A DNA stretch of 14,243 nt from JACZWL01 sp046756445 (GCA_046756445.1 JBHHWI010000077.1:1-14243), one strand, 5' to 3'; numbered from the stretch's first letter, positions 7,970 to 13,895 are shown. Notes: generated by a model from the sequence alone, not told the origin. Made by a program: numbers and translations.

Positions 7970-10225
7970 CTATTGCCGAATCTCGGTCAGATAATCCGCC
8001 GTAGCCCTGATCTCTCTGGCGCCGAGTACTTTCATCGCAATCATCATCGGCACCTGTTCGATTGCCGCGGTTATGTCCTCCGCGGATGCGCGCGTTATGT
8101 CGGGACCGACCAGACCGGTCGCATCGGAACCGTGGCAGGTTGCGCAATGCCGTTTGAACAGCGACTCGCCATCCGCTGCCGCCCTGGCCGATGCCGGCGC
8201 GCCATCCGCCAGACCGTGAATGTAGTCGCCGACGGCATTGATTTGCTCTGCCGTCGACGACTTCAGGCCAAACATCAATGGCGCCCTGGCGATTGCGGCC
8301 CTGACGTCGTCGGCCGTTTGGCCCCTGATATCCGGGCCGATATGTCCGCTGGCATCTTCACCGTGGCAGGCTGAACAGGTGATCTTATAGAACGCTTTGC
8401 CGTCGACCCGCTCGTACGCTGCCCTGGGCGGTGTTCCAGTGTCGAGGCCAACCAGGTATCGGCCCACCGCCCCGATCTCTGCAGATCCAAGTGTTTTCAA
8501 GCCCGCCATCATCGGTACCCGACCGATCGCATCGCCGATTTTGCTCGTGGACACGCCGCGTATCGACGGCCCGATCTGGCCATTTGCATCAGCACCGTGG
8601 CAGCCGATGCAATACATCGAAAAGACAACCTTGCCGTCCGGCGGTTCGACTGCCTCAGCATCGGCAGGCGCCTTGGCACCTTCGCCCAAACCGCTTAGAT
8701 ATACGCTGATCGCGTCTCTTGACTCGGTGCTCAGCGCCTTCATCGCAACCATCATGGAGACCCGGCCGATGGCCTCCGCTATCGCTGCGCTTGTTGCGCC
8801 GCGTATGTCGGGGCCGATTCTGCCGCTCGCGTCCGCGCCATGGCAGGCAGCACAGTTCGTGGAGAACAGCACTGTGCCATCGGGTGCGCCCTCGGGCAGC
8901 GCGACGACGGGCGTGCCCGCCGGCAGGGAATCAACGATCGCACGGAGGTTTTCGGGGTCTAGCGACGCCAGGTCCGACATAAGATTGACACGTTTTATCG
9001 CCGCCATGACCCGGTCAATCGTTGCGCCCCTGATCGGCGGGCCGATTTTTCCTTCCGCATCGGCGCCATGGCAGCCGGCGCAACGCTGCAGAAACATCAC
9101 TTTGCCGTCGTGCTGTTTCGACGCCCGTTTCAATTCCGCAGGAGCGGCATCGATTCCCTCACGGGGCGTGACCATGAATCTGATATTCACCGGTTCGATG
9201 CGATCGTATTCGACCGGCCGGTGGCACAGCGGCTCGCAACTGCCTCCGGTCTCGGTCTTCGCGAACGCCCTGATACCGACGTCCTGCTCACCGAGATAGG
9301 CATCGGTGGTGATCTGGGCTTCGAGGCCGGAAGCGTGCTGGTCATGGCAGGCCCGACACCCTCTGCCCTTGTCGCGGACCACGTGCCGGTAGTGAAGATT
9401 CAGATTGCCGTTACGGAATTTCGTGGCCGTCAGGGTTCGGGGCTCGGCAAAGGTCGCCTCCCCGTGGCACATGAGGCAAAAATAGCTGTCGGACGAGAAT
9501 TCCGTGTAAAACGACGACGAGTAAGGGTATCGCTGTAATCGATAATTGTCCGAGGCGTGCGGCTCATGGCACAGCGCGCAATCTCCCCGGGCAAACGGCG
9601 GATGCTGTTGCAGCGACTTGTCGACAAACAACTCCTCGACGGCCGGCAGCCTCTTGCCTTCGTGATCCGTCTGATCCTGATCGTGGCAGCCGAAGCAGAG
9701 TTGGGGCATGGCATCGACCAGTTGAAACTCGTGGCCGGAGCTGTGCGGATCGTGGCAGGCGGTACACCGGCCCTGCTCCACCGGACCATGAATCGTGAGG
9801 GCCCCGTCCGGCACGGTCTTGTTGTGACAGCTCACGCACAGCGCCTCGGGAGGGAATTTGAGTTGGACCGCGTACTGCGACTTGTGCGCGCTGTGACAGA
9901 ATGTGCAGAGCCCGGCACTCGCTGGCGCATGTTTGTGCTCGTGCCGTGTGAGTGCGGCGTGGCACTGGCTACACAACTTGCCACCGCTGGCGGCGAACCG
10001 GAACTGGTGTTGGCCTGGCTCTTCGGCGACGTGACACACGCCGCAGAACTGGGCGCCCGGCCCGCCGTCGTGCGGAACAGAGGTATGCAATTTATCGGAA
10101 TGGCAGGAGGCGCTCGCGCAGGATTCGCCGGGTGACAGGGTGATTTCCGCAGCGGCCAGATTGACGGCGAGCGAGCAAATGACACCAATCATGGCGCACG
10201 ATTTTTCACTGCTGCGCTCACTCAT
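7970..10225 (-). CDS. Hexadecaheme cytochrome: 11-heme doubled-CXXCH module fused to five tandem class I-like cytochrome c domains
   Basis: A 751-residue protein with a Sec signal (hydrophobic core 12-25, AAA-E cleavage near 26) and no lipobox. Residues 36-335 hold eleven heme motifs: CX4CH (CASASCH, 36), CXXCH at 61, 85, 107, 130, 154, 177, 216, 250 and 290, and CX3CH (CEPLCH, 330). The words NGNLNLHYRHV, GRGCRACHDQHAS and GGSCEPLCHRP..YDR resemble the usual end of doubled-CXXCH cytochromes. Here the chain instead continues into five compact monoheme domains starting at residues 373, 449, 530, 608 and 685, each with CxxCHGxDAxGxxGPxI and a Met exactly 30 residues after the heme His (416, 492, 573, 651, 728). 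The first module is probably bis-His and the repeats His/Met. The ATG at 10225 follows AAGG by 5 nt; Met12 is an alternative start. The fusion is the most distinctive gene here; its location (periplasmic, or partly in a barrel) is unknown. Confidence 0.93.
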   Translation of the reverse strand: MSERSSEKSCAMIGVICSLAVNLAAAEITLSPGESCASASCHSDKLHTSVPHDGGPGAQFCGVCHVAEEPGQHQFRFAASGGKLCSQCHAALTRHEHKHAPASAGLCTFCHSAHKSQYAVQLKFPPEALCVSCHNKTVPDGALTIHGPVEQGRCTACHDPHSSGHEFQLVDAMPQLCFGCHDQDQTDHEGKRLPAVEELFVDKSLQQHPPFARGDCALCHEPHASDNYRLQRYPYSSSFYTEFSSDSYFCLMCHGEATFAEPRTLTATKFRNGNLNLHYRHVVRDKGRGCRACHDQHASGLEAQITTDAYLGEQDVGIRAFAKTETGGSCEPLCHRPVEYDRIEPVNIRFMVTPREGIDAAPAELKRASKQHDGKVMFLQRCAGCHGADAEGKIGPPIRGATIDRVMAAIKRVNLMSDLASLDPENLRAIVDSLPAGTPVVALPEGAPDGTVLFSTNCAACHGADASGRIGPDIRGATSAAIAEAIGRVSMMVAMKALSTESRDAISVYLSGLGEGAKAPADAEAVEPPDGKVVFSMYCIGCHGADANGQIGPSIRGVSTSKIGDAIGRVPMMAGLKTLGSAEIGAVGRYLVGLDTGTPPRAAYERVDGKAFYKITCSACHGEDASGHIGPDIRGQTADDVRAAIARAPLMFGLKSSTAEQINAVGDYIHGLADGAPASARAAADGESLFKRHCATCHGSDATGLVGPDITRASAEDITAAIEQVPMMIAMKVLGAREIRATADYLTEIRQ
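7973..9109 (-). repeat. Five-copy tandem cytochrome c domain array within the hexadecaheme gene
   Basis: Five copies begin at about 9109, 8881, 8638, 8404 and 8173, with periods of 76, 81, 78 and 77 codons. Each copy reads DGxxxF..xCxxCHGxDAxGxxGPxI, then an amphipathic helix, a Met-containing VPMM-like turn and a C-terminal helix ending near a Pro/Ala-rich linker. Copies differ at many positions, so this is an old duplication kept under selection rather than a recent slippage event. Confidence 0.9.
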
Positions 10226-10249
10226 CTCTGCCTTCGCCTCAATTCCTGG

Positions 10250-10280
10250 TGCCGCGTGTTGCGTCCGGCTATCCGCGGCA
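10250..10280 (-). promoter_or_regulatory. Inverted repeat in the leader of the hexadecaheme gene
   Basis: TGCCGCG at 10250-10256 is complementary to CGCGGCA at 10274-10280 (7-bp stem, 17-nt loop), about 25 nt upstream of the ATG. It could shape access to the ribosome site or be chance in GC-rich DNA. Confidence 0.25.
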
Positions 10281-10337
10281 GCCCCGGTTGCACCAATGCG
10301 TCAAGCGCGGGCCTGGCTCGCGCATCGGACGCCGGCA

Positions 10338-10373
10338 GTCTGTAGGCTGGAGTCGTAAACCAGGCCTACAGAC
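10338..10373 (-). terminator. Strong hairpin between the tetraheme and hexadecaheme genes (leaky terminator, mRNA stabiliser or REP-like element)
   Basis: Arms at 10338-10350 and 10360-10373 pair over ten perfect base pairs (GTCTGTAGGC with GCCTACAGAC), then a one-base bulge and three more pairs, around a 9-nt loop. It begins 16 nt past the tetraheme stop. There is no U-tract on the minus strand, so classical intrinsic termination is doubtful. A 3'-end stabiliser giving more tetraheme than downstream product, or a dispersed palindromic repeat, fits equally well. Confidence 0.5.
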
Positions 10374-10388
10374 TATTCTACCGTCACG

Positions 10389-11141
10389 CTATTTCTTGTG
10401 GCACGTCAGGCAGAGCCCGGAGGCAGGTGTCTTGGTCGACACTCTGAGCAAGTGCGTGCCCGCCACCGCTTCGCCGACGCCGTCATGAACGTCGTGGCAC
10501 GAGCTGCACTGGACCTTGAATCCCGCCGCTGTCGGCTCGAGGACATCCTGAATCGTTCCGGTGCCCAACGCATTGGTCTTCGGATGCAGCCCCGGATCCG
10601 CTACTTCGTCGTAGACGATCGACAGCGGGTGGGTGCCGGTCAGGTTCATATCGGTGCCGATCCGCGGCACGCCTGCGCCCGGAACCTGGAAGCCGGTATT
10701 GATGTCGCCGATAAATACCGTGGCCGTCGGTGGGGTCGCATTCGTGGCGCCGCTGCTCCTGTCGAACTGGTCGATACCGACCGTGCCGTCGTGGCATCCC
10801 AGGCAGAGCTTCGCGCCGCCTGTCGGCTCATTGTCGAAAGCGCCATCGATGAAGCTGGCGAAGACCGGATTCGAAGCACCTTCCTCGGCATACATCTGAT
10901 AGGTCTCGGCACTGAGCTGATGGTTCCACAACAGGCCGTTCGCGAACAGCTCGTAGTTGCGATCGTGATCGTGCGGCACGTGACAGACCCTGCAGATCTC
11001 ATTCCGGAAGTTCCATGTATCCGTCGAGAAGTCATGCGGACTACCCACGATGCCGGCGCCATTGCCGTTCGCACTGGCCGTGCCTGCCATCAGCAAAGCC
11101 GCCAACCCGGACATGAGAAGCAGTGAAAACTTTCTATTCAT
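10389..11141 (-). CDS. Secreted tetraheme c-type cytochrome, candidate filament-type (OmcE-like) subunit
   Basis: A 250-residue protein with a clean Sec signal peptide (cleavage near TASA-N at 24) and no lipid anchor. Four motifs are visible: CRVCH 50, CLGCH 113, CSSCH 212 and CLTCH 244; the last ends two residues before the C-terminus. Words around them (SPHDFS before heme 1, CHVPH, LLWNH, LCLGCHDGTV, HPLSIVYDE, CHDVH) match the first third of the dodecaheme protein. Candidate distal His ligands are H36, H57, H171 and H219. Size, heme count and N-terminal SPHD word recall the OmcE-type extracellular filament cytochromes; I infer this from memory and cannot test it. It could instead be a soluble periplasmic carrier. 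The ATG at 11141 has GAGG 5 nt upstream. It is first in the series and is set apart by the hairpin that follows it. Confidence 0.92.
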   Translation of the reverse strand: MNRKFSLLLMSGLAALLMAGTASANGNGAGIVGSPHDFSTDTWNFRNEICRVCHVPHDHDRNYELFANGLLWNHQLSAETYQMYAEEGASNPVFASFIDGAFDNEPTGGAKLCLGCHDGTVGIDQFDRSSGATNATPPTATVFIGDINTGFQVPGAGVPRIGTDMNLTGTHPLSIVYDEVADPGLHPKTNALGTGTIQDVLEPTAAGFKVQCSSCHDVHDGVGEAVAGTHLLRVSTKTPASGLCLTCHKK

Positions 11142-11601
11142 ATTTACCTCGTCAATTAATTACCTTTTCATTTCAATCGCTGCTCGGGACAAGCGCCCCA
11201 GTTTTCCCCAACCTTAATCCGTAATTAGCGCTTCATGATTAGTATGTACGGATCGGAGTGTTTTCCTTCAATAGGGGCTTGTACCTAAGTATTTGTCGCA
11301 AAATCGCGACGGTGCCGCGGAGCGATCGTGATACATGTACCGCGCCGAAAACACGCCGTCATTTGACATAGCGAATTGCTGCCAGAGAAGTTCCTGAGCG
11401 ACCATCTTTCTATGGCCGGACACCCGCCGTTATTTTTTTTGCGATGCTCGGACGTATCGTACCGGACGGGTGCACACGGTTCACGCCTGAACCGGAGTCT
11501 CGGTTACTACCTAAGTTCATCGGGCTTCGAGGAACAACAAGAAAACGCACCATGTGACATAAAGCGACTGCTTCGTACCATGCGGAAACCTGAGATGGGT
11601 T
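11142..11601. other. 460-nt non-coding stretch upstream of the tetraheme gene
   Basis: No credible gene is present on either strand. The part next to the tetraheme start (11142-11250) is AT-rich compared with its neighbours and should hold that gene's promoter. A weak minus-strand candidate is TTGAAG, 17 nt, TACATA, read from about 11260 to 11230, which is far from consensus. I found no TTGA-N6-TCAA site here. A T8 tract occurs at about 11433-11440 on the + strand without a convincing hairpin. Two small inverted repeats are present: 11295-11310 (GTCGC/GCGAC) and 11477-11494. Confidence 0.6.
11477..11494 (-). terminator. Inverted repeat downstream of the monoheme lipoprotein gene
   Basis: CGGTTCA (11477-11483), loop CGCC, TGAACCG (11488-11494): a perfect 7-bp stem about 110 nt past the stop of the gene at 11602-12003. 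There is no U-run in the minus direction, so it is a possible 3'-end structure only. Confidence 0.3.
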
Positions 11602-12003
11602 CTAGTTGTTTCGCGCGCCCTGATCGATCCAGTCCTGAATGATTCCAACTTCGCCGTCCGATAACGGCGACCCGCGGCCATCGGCCCAGGCCTTGGCGTG
11701 ATGCGGCGGCATCTGGATTTCCGGGGCGGTTTTTTGCGCTATGACAAGAAACAGCGTGCTCGACATGCTGCTGCCGGGTATGACGACTTTTCCGAGGTTC
11801 GTGCCTTTCATGATGCTGTCGTAATTGCGCACGCTGAATCCGCTGGCCGCGACGCCTTCACCGGCACCATCGTGACATTCGATGCAGTGTTGCTCGAAAA
11901 TCGGTTGTACGTCGGATGAAAAACTGACTTCGGATTGGGTGCAGCCGAGAAGCTGCAGGCCCAATGCAAAAATACCGACTTTGGTAAAGGCGTCCACGCT
12001 CAT
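11602..12003 (-). CDS. Monoheme cytochrome c lipoprotein (PSD1/planctomycete-type cytochrome domain)
   Basis: A 133-residue protein. The start at 12003 is chosen because AGGAGG lies 7 nt upstream; an in-frame ATG at 12033 would add ten unlikely residues. The lipobox LLGC puts the lipidated Cys at 21. One heme motif, CIECH (40-44), follows SDVQPIFEQHC. Further along are IPGSSMSST, IQMPPHH (Met98, probable sixth ligand) and LSDGEVGIIQDWIDQGA, which together match the single-heme domain often found as the N-terminal part of planctomycete PSD1 proteins and also alone. The expected role is a membrane-tethered electron carrier with a His/Met heme. It is 134 nt downstream of the c553-like gene on the same strand, so the two may be co-transcribed. 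A link to the large cytochrome operon is plausible but there is a 460-nt gap. Confidence 0.87.
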   Translation of the reverse strand: MSVDAFTKVGIFALGLQLLGCTQSEVSFSSDVQPIFEQHCIECHDGAGEGVAASGFSVRNYDSIMKGTNLGKVVIPGSSMSSTLFLVIAQKTAPEIQMPPHHAKAWADGRGSPLSDGEVGIIQDWIDQGARNN

Positions 12004-12024
12004 TGCAGGTCCTCCTGCCGGCCT

Positions 12025-12043
12025 CGCTGACAAACGGTCAGCG
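12025..12043 (-). promoter_or_regulatory. Perfect inverted repeat just upstream of the monoheme lipoprotein gene
   Basis: CGCTGAC (12025-12031), AAACG, GTCAGCG (12037-12043): a 7-bp perfect stem 21 nt upstream of the ATG at 12003 and next to its ribosome site. It contains TGAC-N5-GTCA, one base longer in the spacer than an FNR/DNR site, so operator function is doubtful. An mRNA hairpin is the simpler reading. Confidence 0.35.
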
Positions 12044-12107
12044 ACGACTTCGGCTTCTTGTCATCGCCGCTTCCGGGCCGCGCCCGGGGCAAGGCGGCCT
12101 GGTTCGA

Positions 12108-12121
12108 CGACCACCGGGTCG
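12108..12121 (-). terminator. Short hairpin downstream of the c553-like gene
   Basis: CGACC (12108-12112), ACCG, GGTCG (12117-12121), starting about 16 nt past the stop at 12138. The 5-bp stem has no U-tract; it is a weak candidate 3'-end structure. Confidence 0.2.
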
Positions 12122-12137
12122 CCGGCAGAGTCTTTCG

Positions 12138-12455
12138 TTATTCTGCGCCGGGCAGCGACGCGTAATACGCGGCCAAATCGGCAATGTCCTCGTCACTGAG
12201 GCCCTGCATGATCATGGTCATCATCGGCCCGGTTCTTTCACCGGTCGTGTACTCCTTCATGACGCTCGCGAGGTTGTCGCGATCCAGCCCTGCGAGCGCC
12301 GGATTCTCACCCATGCCTTCTCCTGCCGCTCCATGACAGCCGGCGCACGAGGCTGCTTTTTCACGGCCTGCATCGACATCACCGCCCGCCACTGCGAGAC
12401 CCCCGACCATGAGAGCGCCGAGGATTACCAATTGCCAGAGGGAATACTTGTTCAC
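12138..12455 (-). CDS. Small class I cytochrome c (c553/c5-like), periplasmic
   Basis: A 105-residue protein beginning at GTG 12455 with AGGAG 7 nt upstream. A Sec signal peptide runs to about AVA-G at residue 23, leaving a mature monoheme domain of about 82 residues. The heme motif is CAGCHGAAGEG (37-47), followed by NPALAGLDRDNLASVMKEY, a Met-rich GPMMTMIMQGLSDEDIADLAAYYASLP segment supplying the axial Met, and a C-terminal helix. This is the standard short c-type fold used to shuttle electrons in the periplasm. The domain is related in plan to the five repeats of the hexadecaheme protein. It precedes the monoheme lipoprotein gene by 134 nt on the same strand. The partner oxidase or reductase is not in the window. 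Confidence 0.93.
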   Translation of the reverse strand: MNKYSLWQLVILGALMVGGLAVAGGDVDAGREKAASCAGCHGAAGEGMGENPALAGLDRDNLASVMKEYTTGERTGPMMTMIMQGLSDEDIADLAAYYASLPGAE

Positions 12456-12604
12456 CAGATTTCTCCTGTCATGTGCCTATACCGGATACCGAATTCTCAC
12501 CATTGTTCCCCGTCGCCACAAATACGTAATTGCCGCATTCGGAGCAATCCAGGGACTCGGATATTATGCTTGTGCCCGCGGCGTCGCGGAAGCAATTGTG
12601 GGTG

Positions 12605-12624
12605 CGGCTACCTTGCCGTAGCCG
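12605..12624 (-). terminator. Perfect inverted repeat after the small membrane peptide gene
   Basis: CGGCTAC (12605-12611), CTTGCC, GTAGCCG (12618-12624): a 7-bp stem beginning 4 nt past the stop at 12629. Position suits a terminator for the peptide gene, but there is no U-run after it. Confidence 0.4.
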
Positions 12625-12628
12625 GCTG

Positions 12629-12790
12629 TCAATGCGCTGCCGTCCTCGCGTGATGCCGGACGGAATCGCTTATCCAGCTCAGTACAAGACCGACCAATAT
12701 GAACGGCGCGACAAAGATGATGACGGGCGATGCAAAGGCGATCAGCGGGGCCGCAAAGACCAATACGACAAAGAGCAGAAAGACCTGCAT
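12629..12790 (-). CDS. Small hydrophobic membrane protein, function unknown
   Basis: A 53-residue peptide starting MQVFLLFVVL. I choose the ATG at 12790 because GGGGAGG lies 6 nt upstream; the ATG at 12796 abuts that site and the GTG at 12814 lies before it. Residues 2-43 are almost wholly hydrophobic with two prolines (FAAPL, FASPV, FVAPF), fitting one long bent or two short membrane helices. The tail SDSVRHHARTAAH is polar, basic and His-containing. No family is recognised. It follows fnr on the same strand, with an FNR-like site in the gap, so it may be anaerobically controlled. The good ribosome site and a hairpin just after the stop support a real gene, though a peptide this short remains a prediction. 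Confidence 0.65.
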   Translation of the reverse strand: MQVFLLFVVLVFAAPLIAFASPVIIFVAPFILVGLVLSWISDSVRHHARTAAH

Positions 12791-12851
12791 AACCATCCTC
12801 CCCGCGGCAAACACGTGTCGCTCAATTTAACAGGGTCGCATGACTATCCGC

Positions 12852-12864
12852 CCGCGTGACGCGG
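12852..12864 (-). terminator. Small GC-rich hairpin between fnr and the membrane peptide gene
   Basis: CCGCG (12852-12856), TGA, CGCGG (12860-12864). It is about 70 nt past the fnr stop with no U-run. It may be a weak end structure for fnr or chance. Confidence 0.2.
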
Positions 12865-12926
12865 CAGGCAATACGTACAAGTCCGAATTGCCCCGGTCAA
12901 ACCGAACTACGGCGGGTGATGTGTCC

Positions 12927-12940
12927 ATGACATTTGTCAG
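12927..12940 (-). promoter_or_regulatory. FNR/DNR-like operator overlapping the fnr stop codon
   Basis: On the minus strand this reads CTGACAAATGTCAT, i.e. TGAC-N4-GTCA, matching the general TTGA-N6-TCAA pattern except for the outermost base on each side. The same 12-bp core occurs upstream of fnr. Its centre is about 143 nt upstream of the membrane peptide ATG, so it could drive that gene. No clear -10 sequence follows at the expected distance. Confidence 0.5.
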
Positions 12941-13719
12941 CTACAGGCCGATTTTTCCGCCAGCCGTATTCCCCGTGCAATCAGGTCCAGACGAACCGGA
13001 TCCACCAGCCGTATGCGTCGGCGATCCACGTCGATCAGCTCCTTTCTATGCATCTTGGCGAACAAGCGGCTCAACGTCTCGGACGTTATCCCGAGGTAGT
13101 TGGAGATGTCTTCACGTGACATCGGCAGTCTGAACTCGTACTCGGGTCCGCCCGGTTGCCGCAGCCTGGATCGCATGTCCATCAGAAATCTCGCGGTTCG
13201 CTGTGTCGCGCCGAAGCCTTCCGCGAACATGGGCCGCCTGGAAAACTCGCGGCTCATCAGCCGCAGTAGCTGGTATTGCAGATTGTGGAACTCCACGCTC
13301 AGTCGTGCGATGTCCTGATACGGGATGACGCAGACCGAGGCGGTTTCCAGAATCAGCGCGTTACAGCGGTGCCGGTCCGGGAAGACGGCATCGAAGCCCA
13401 GCGGCTCCCCTCGAAGGTGAAAGCCGTGCACCAGTTCGTGCCCGCCGGCGTCCAGCGTGTAACTCTTGATACAGCCCTCGCGTACGGCATACACGGCGGT
13501 AAACGGATCGCCAACGCGATACAGGTAGCTTCCCGCCGGCAATGGTCGCGCATGCCGTACCATGGACTGCAGGTGTTCGAGATCCGACGGTTCCACACCC
13601 GTCGGCCAGCACAATTCGTTGAGCGAACAAAAGCCGCATTCGCGGCGGAAATCGCCGTAGTCTATCGTGCTCGTGACAGCGTGCGCGCCCAAGTGCCGAC
13701 TCTCCGAACGTCCCGCCAT
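12937..13719 (-). CDS. fnr: FNR-type oxygen-sensing transcription regulator (Crp/Fnr family)
   Basis: A 260-residue protein, about the length of E. coli FNR. Near the N-terminus is CGFCSLNELC (Cys28, 31, 37; CX2CX5C), and Cys130 lies in LETASVCVIPY, the place of E. coli Cys122. All four ligands for an oxygen-labile [4Fe-4S] cluster are therefore present. A cyclic-nucleotide-like beta-roll spans about 55-140 (IKSYTLDAGGHELVHGFHLRGEPLGFDAV), a dimer helix about 141-165, and a helix-turn-helix about 200-225 with the recognition residues E214-x-x-S217-R218, as in FNR. Without oxygen it should dimerise and bind TTGAT/C-N4-ATCAA-type sites. The ATG at 13719 has only a weak ribosome site. A matching operator lies about 58 nt upstream and another overlaps its stop. 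It could be called anr in some lineages. Confidence 0.93.
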   Translation of the reverse strand: MAGRSESRHLGAHAVTSTIDYGDFRRECGFCSLNELCWPTGVEPSDLEHLQSMVRHARPLPAGSYLYRVGDPFTAVYAVREGCIKSYTLDAGGHELVHGFHLRGEPLGFDAVFPDRHRCNALILETASVCVIPYQDIARLSVEFHNLQYQLLRLMSREFSRRPMFAEGFGATQRTARFLMDMRSRLRQPGGPEYEFRLPMSREDISNYLGITSETLSRLFAKMHRKELIDVDRRRIRLVDPVRLDLIARGIRLAEKSACS

Positions 13720-13770
13720 TCTAGGCGATGCGCCGACGCTCCGGACATCGTGGATGTTACCTAGCGTGAG

Positions 13771-13784
13771 CTGACAAATGTCAA
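13771..13784. promoter_or_regulatory. FNR/DNR-like operator in the fnr-ABM divergent promoter region
   Basis: CTGACAAATGTCAA on the + strand (TTGAC-N4-GTCAG on the minus strand). The minus-strand copy includes TTGACA, which could serve as a -35 for fnr with a loose TAACAT-like -10 about 19 nt on, so bound FNR would block its own promoter. A further TGACATT right after it (13785-13791) makes a second, 11-bp palindrome, TGTCAATGACA. The centre is about 58 nt from the fnr ATG and 118 nt from the ABM ATG. Confidence 0.6.
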
Positions 13785-13895
13785 TGACATTTCCGGCGTT
13801 GCATGCTGAGATGGCGGATGCGGCAGGTTTTGCGCGTCGGCCCGCCGCAAGGGCATCCAGACGCGAGTATCCAGATGATGAGAAAGGAGTCAGTC

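Noticed and set aside
7950..8147. N-terminal extension of the first NHL lipoprotein
   Set aside because: It would overlap the 16-heme gene, is Arg-rich without a signal peptide, and would bury the lipoprotein signal; the start at 7949 gives a proper lipobox.
7973..9109. Regularly spaced repeats resembling a CRISPR-like array
   Set aside because: The period is about 235 nt and the repeats code for cytochrome domains in frame; there are no short identical repeats with unique spacers.
8397..9299. 300-codon + strand open frame with periodic sequence
   Set aside because: It is antisense to the five-domain cytochrome array; its apparent repeats are only the complement of the heme-domain repeats.
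11333..11340. TACATGTA 8-bp palindrome
   Set aside because: Too short to distinguish from chance and without a second copy nearby.
11363..11368. TTGACA as a -35 promoter element on the + strand
   Set aside because: No acceptable -10 lies 16-19 nt downstream and no + strand gene follows.
11376..11642. 88-codon + strand open frame in the non-coding stretch
   Set aside because: TTG start without a ribosome site, no recognisable features, and it runs into the end of the minus-strand lipoprotein gene.
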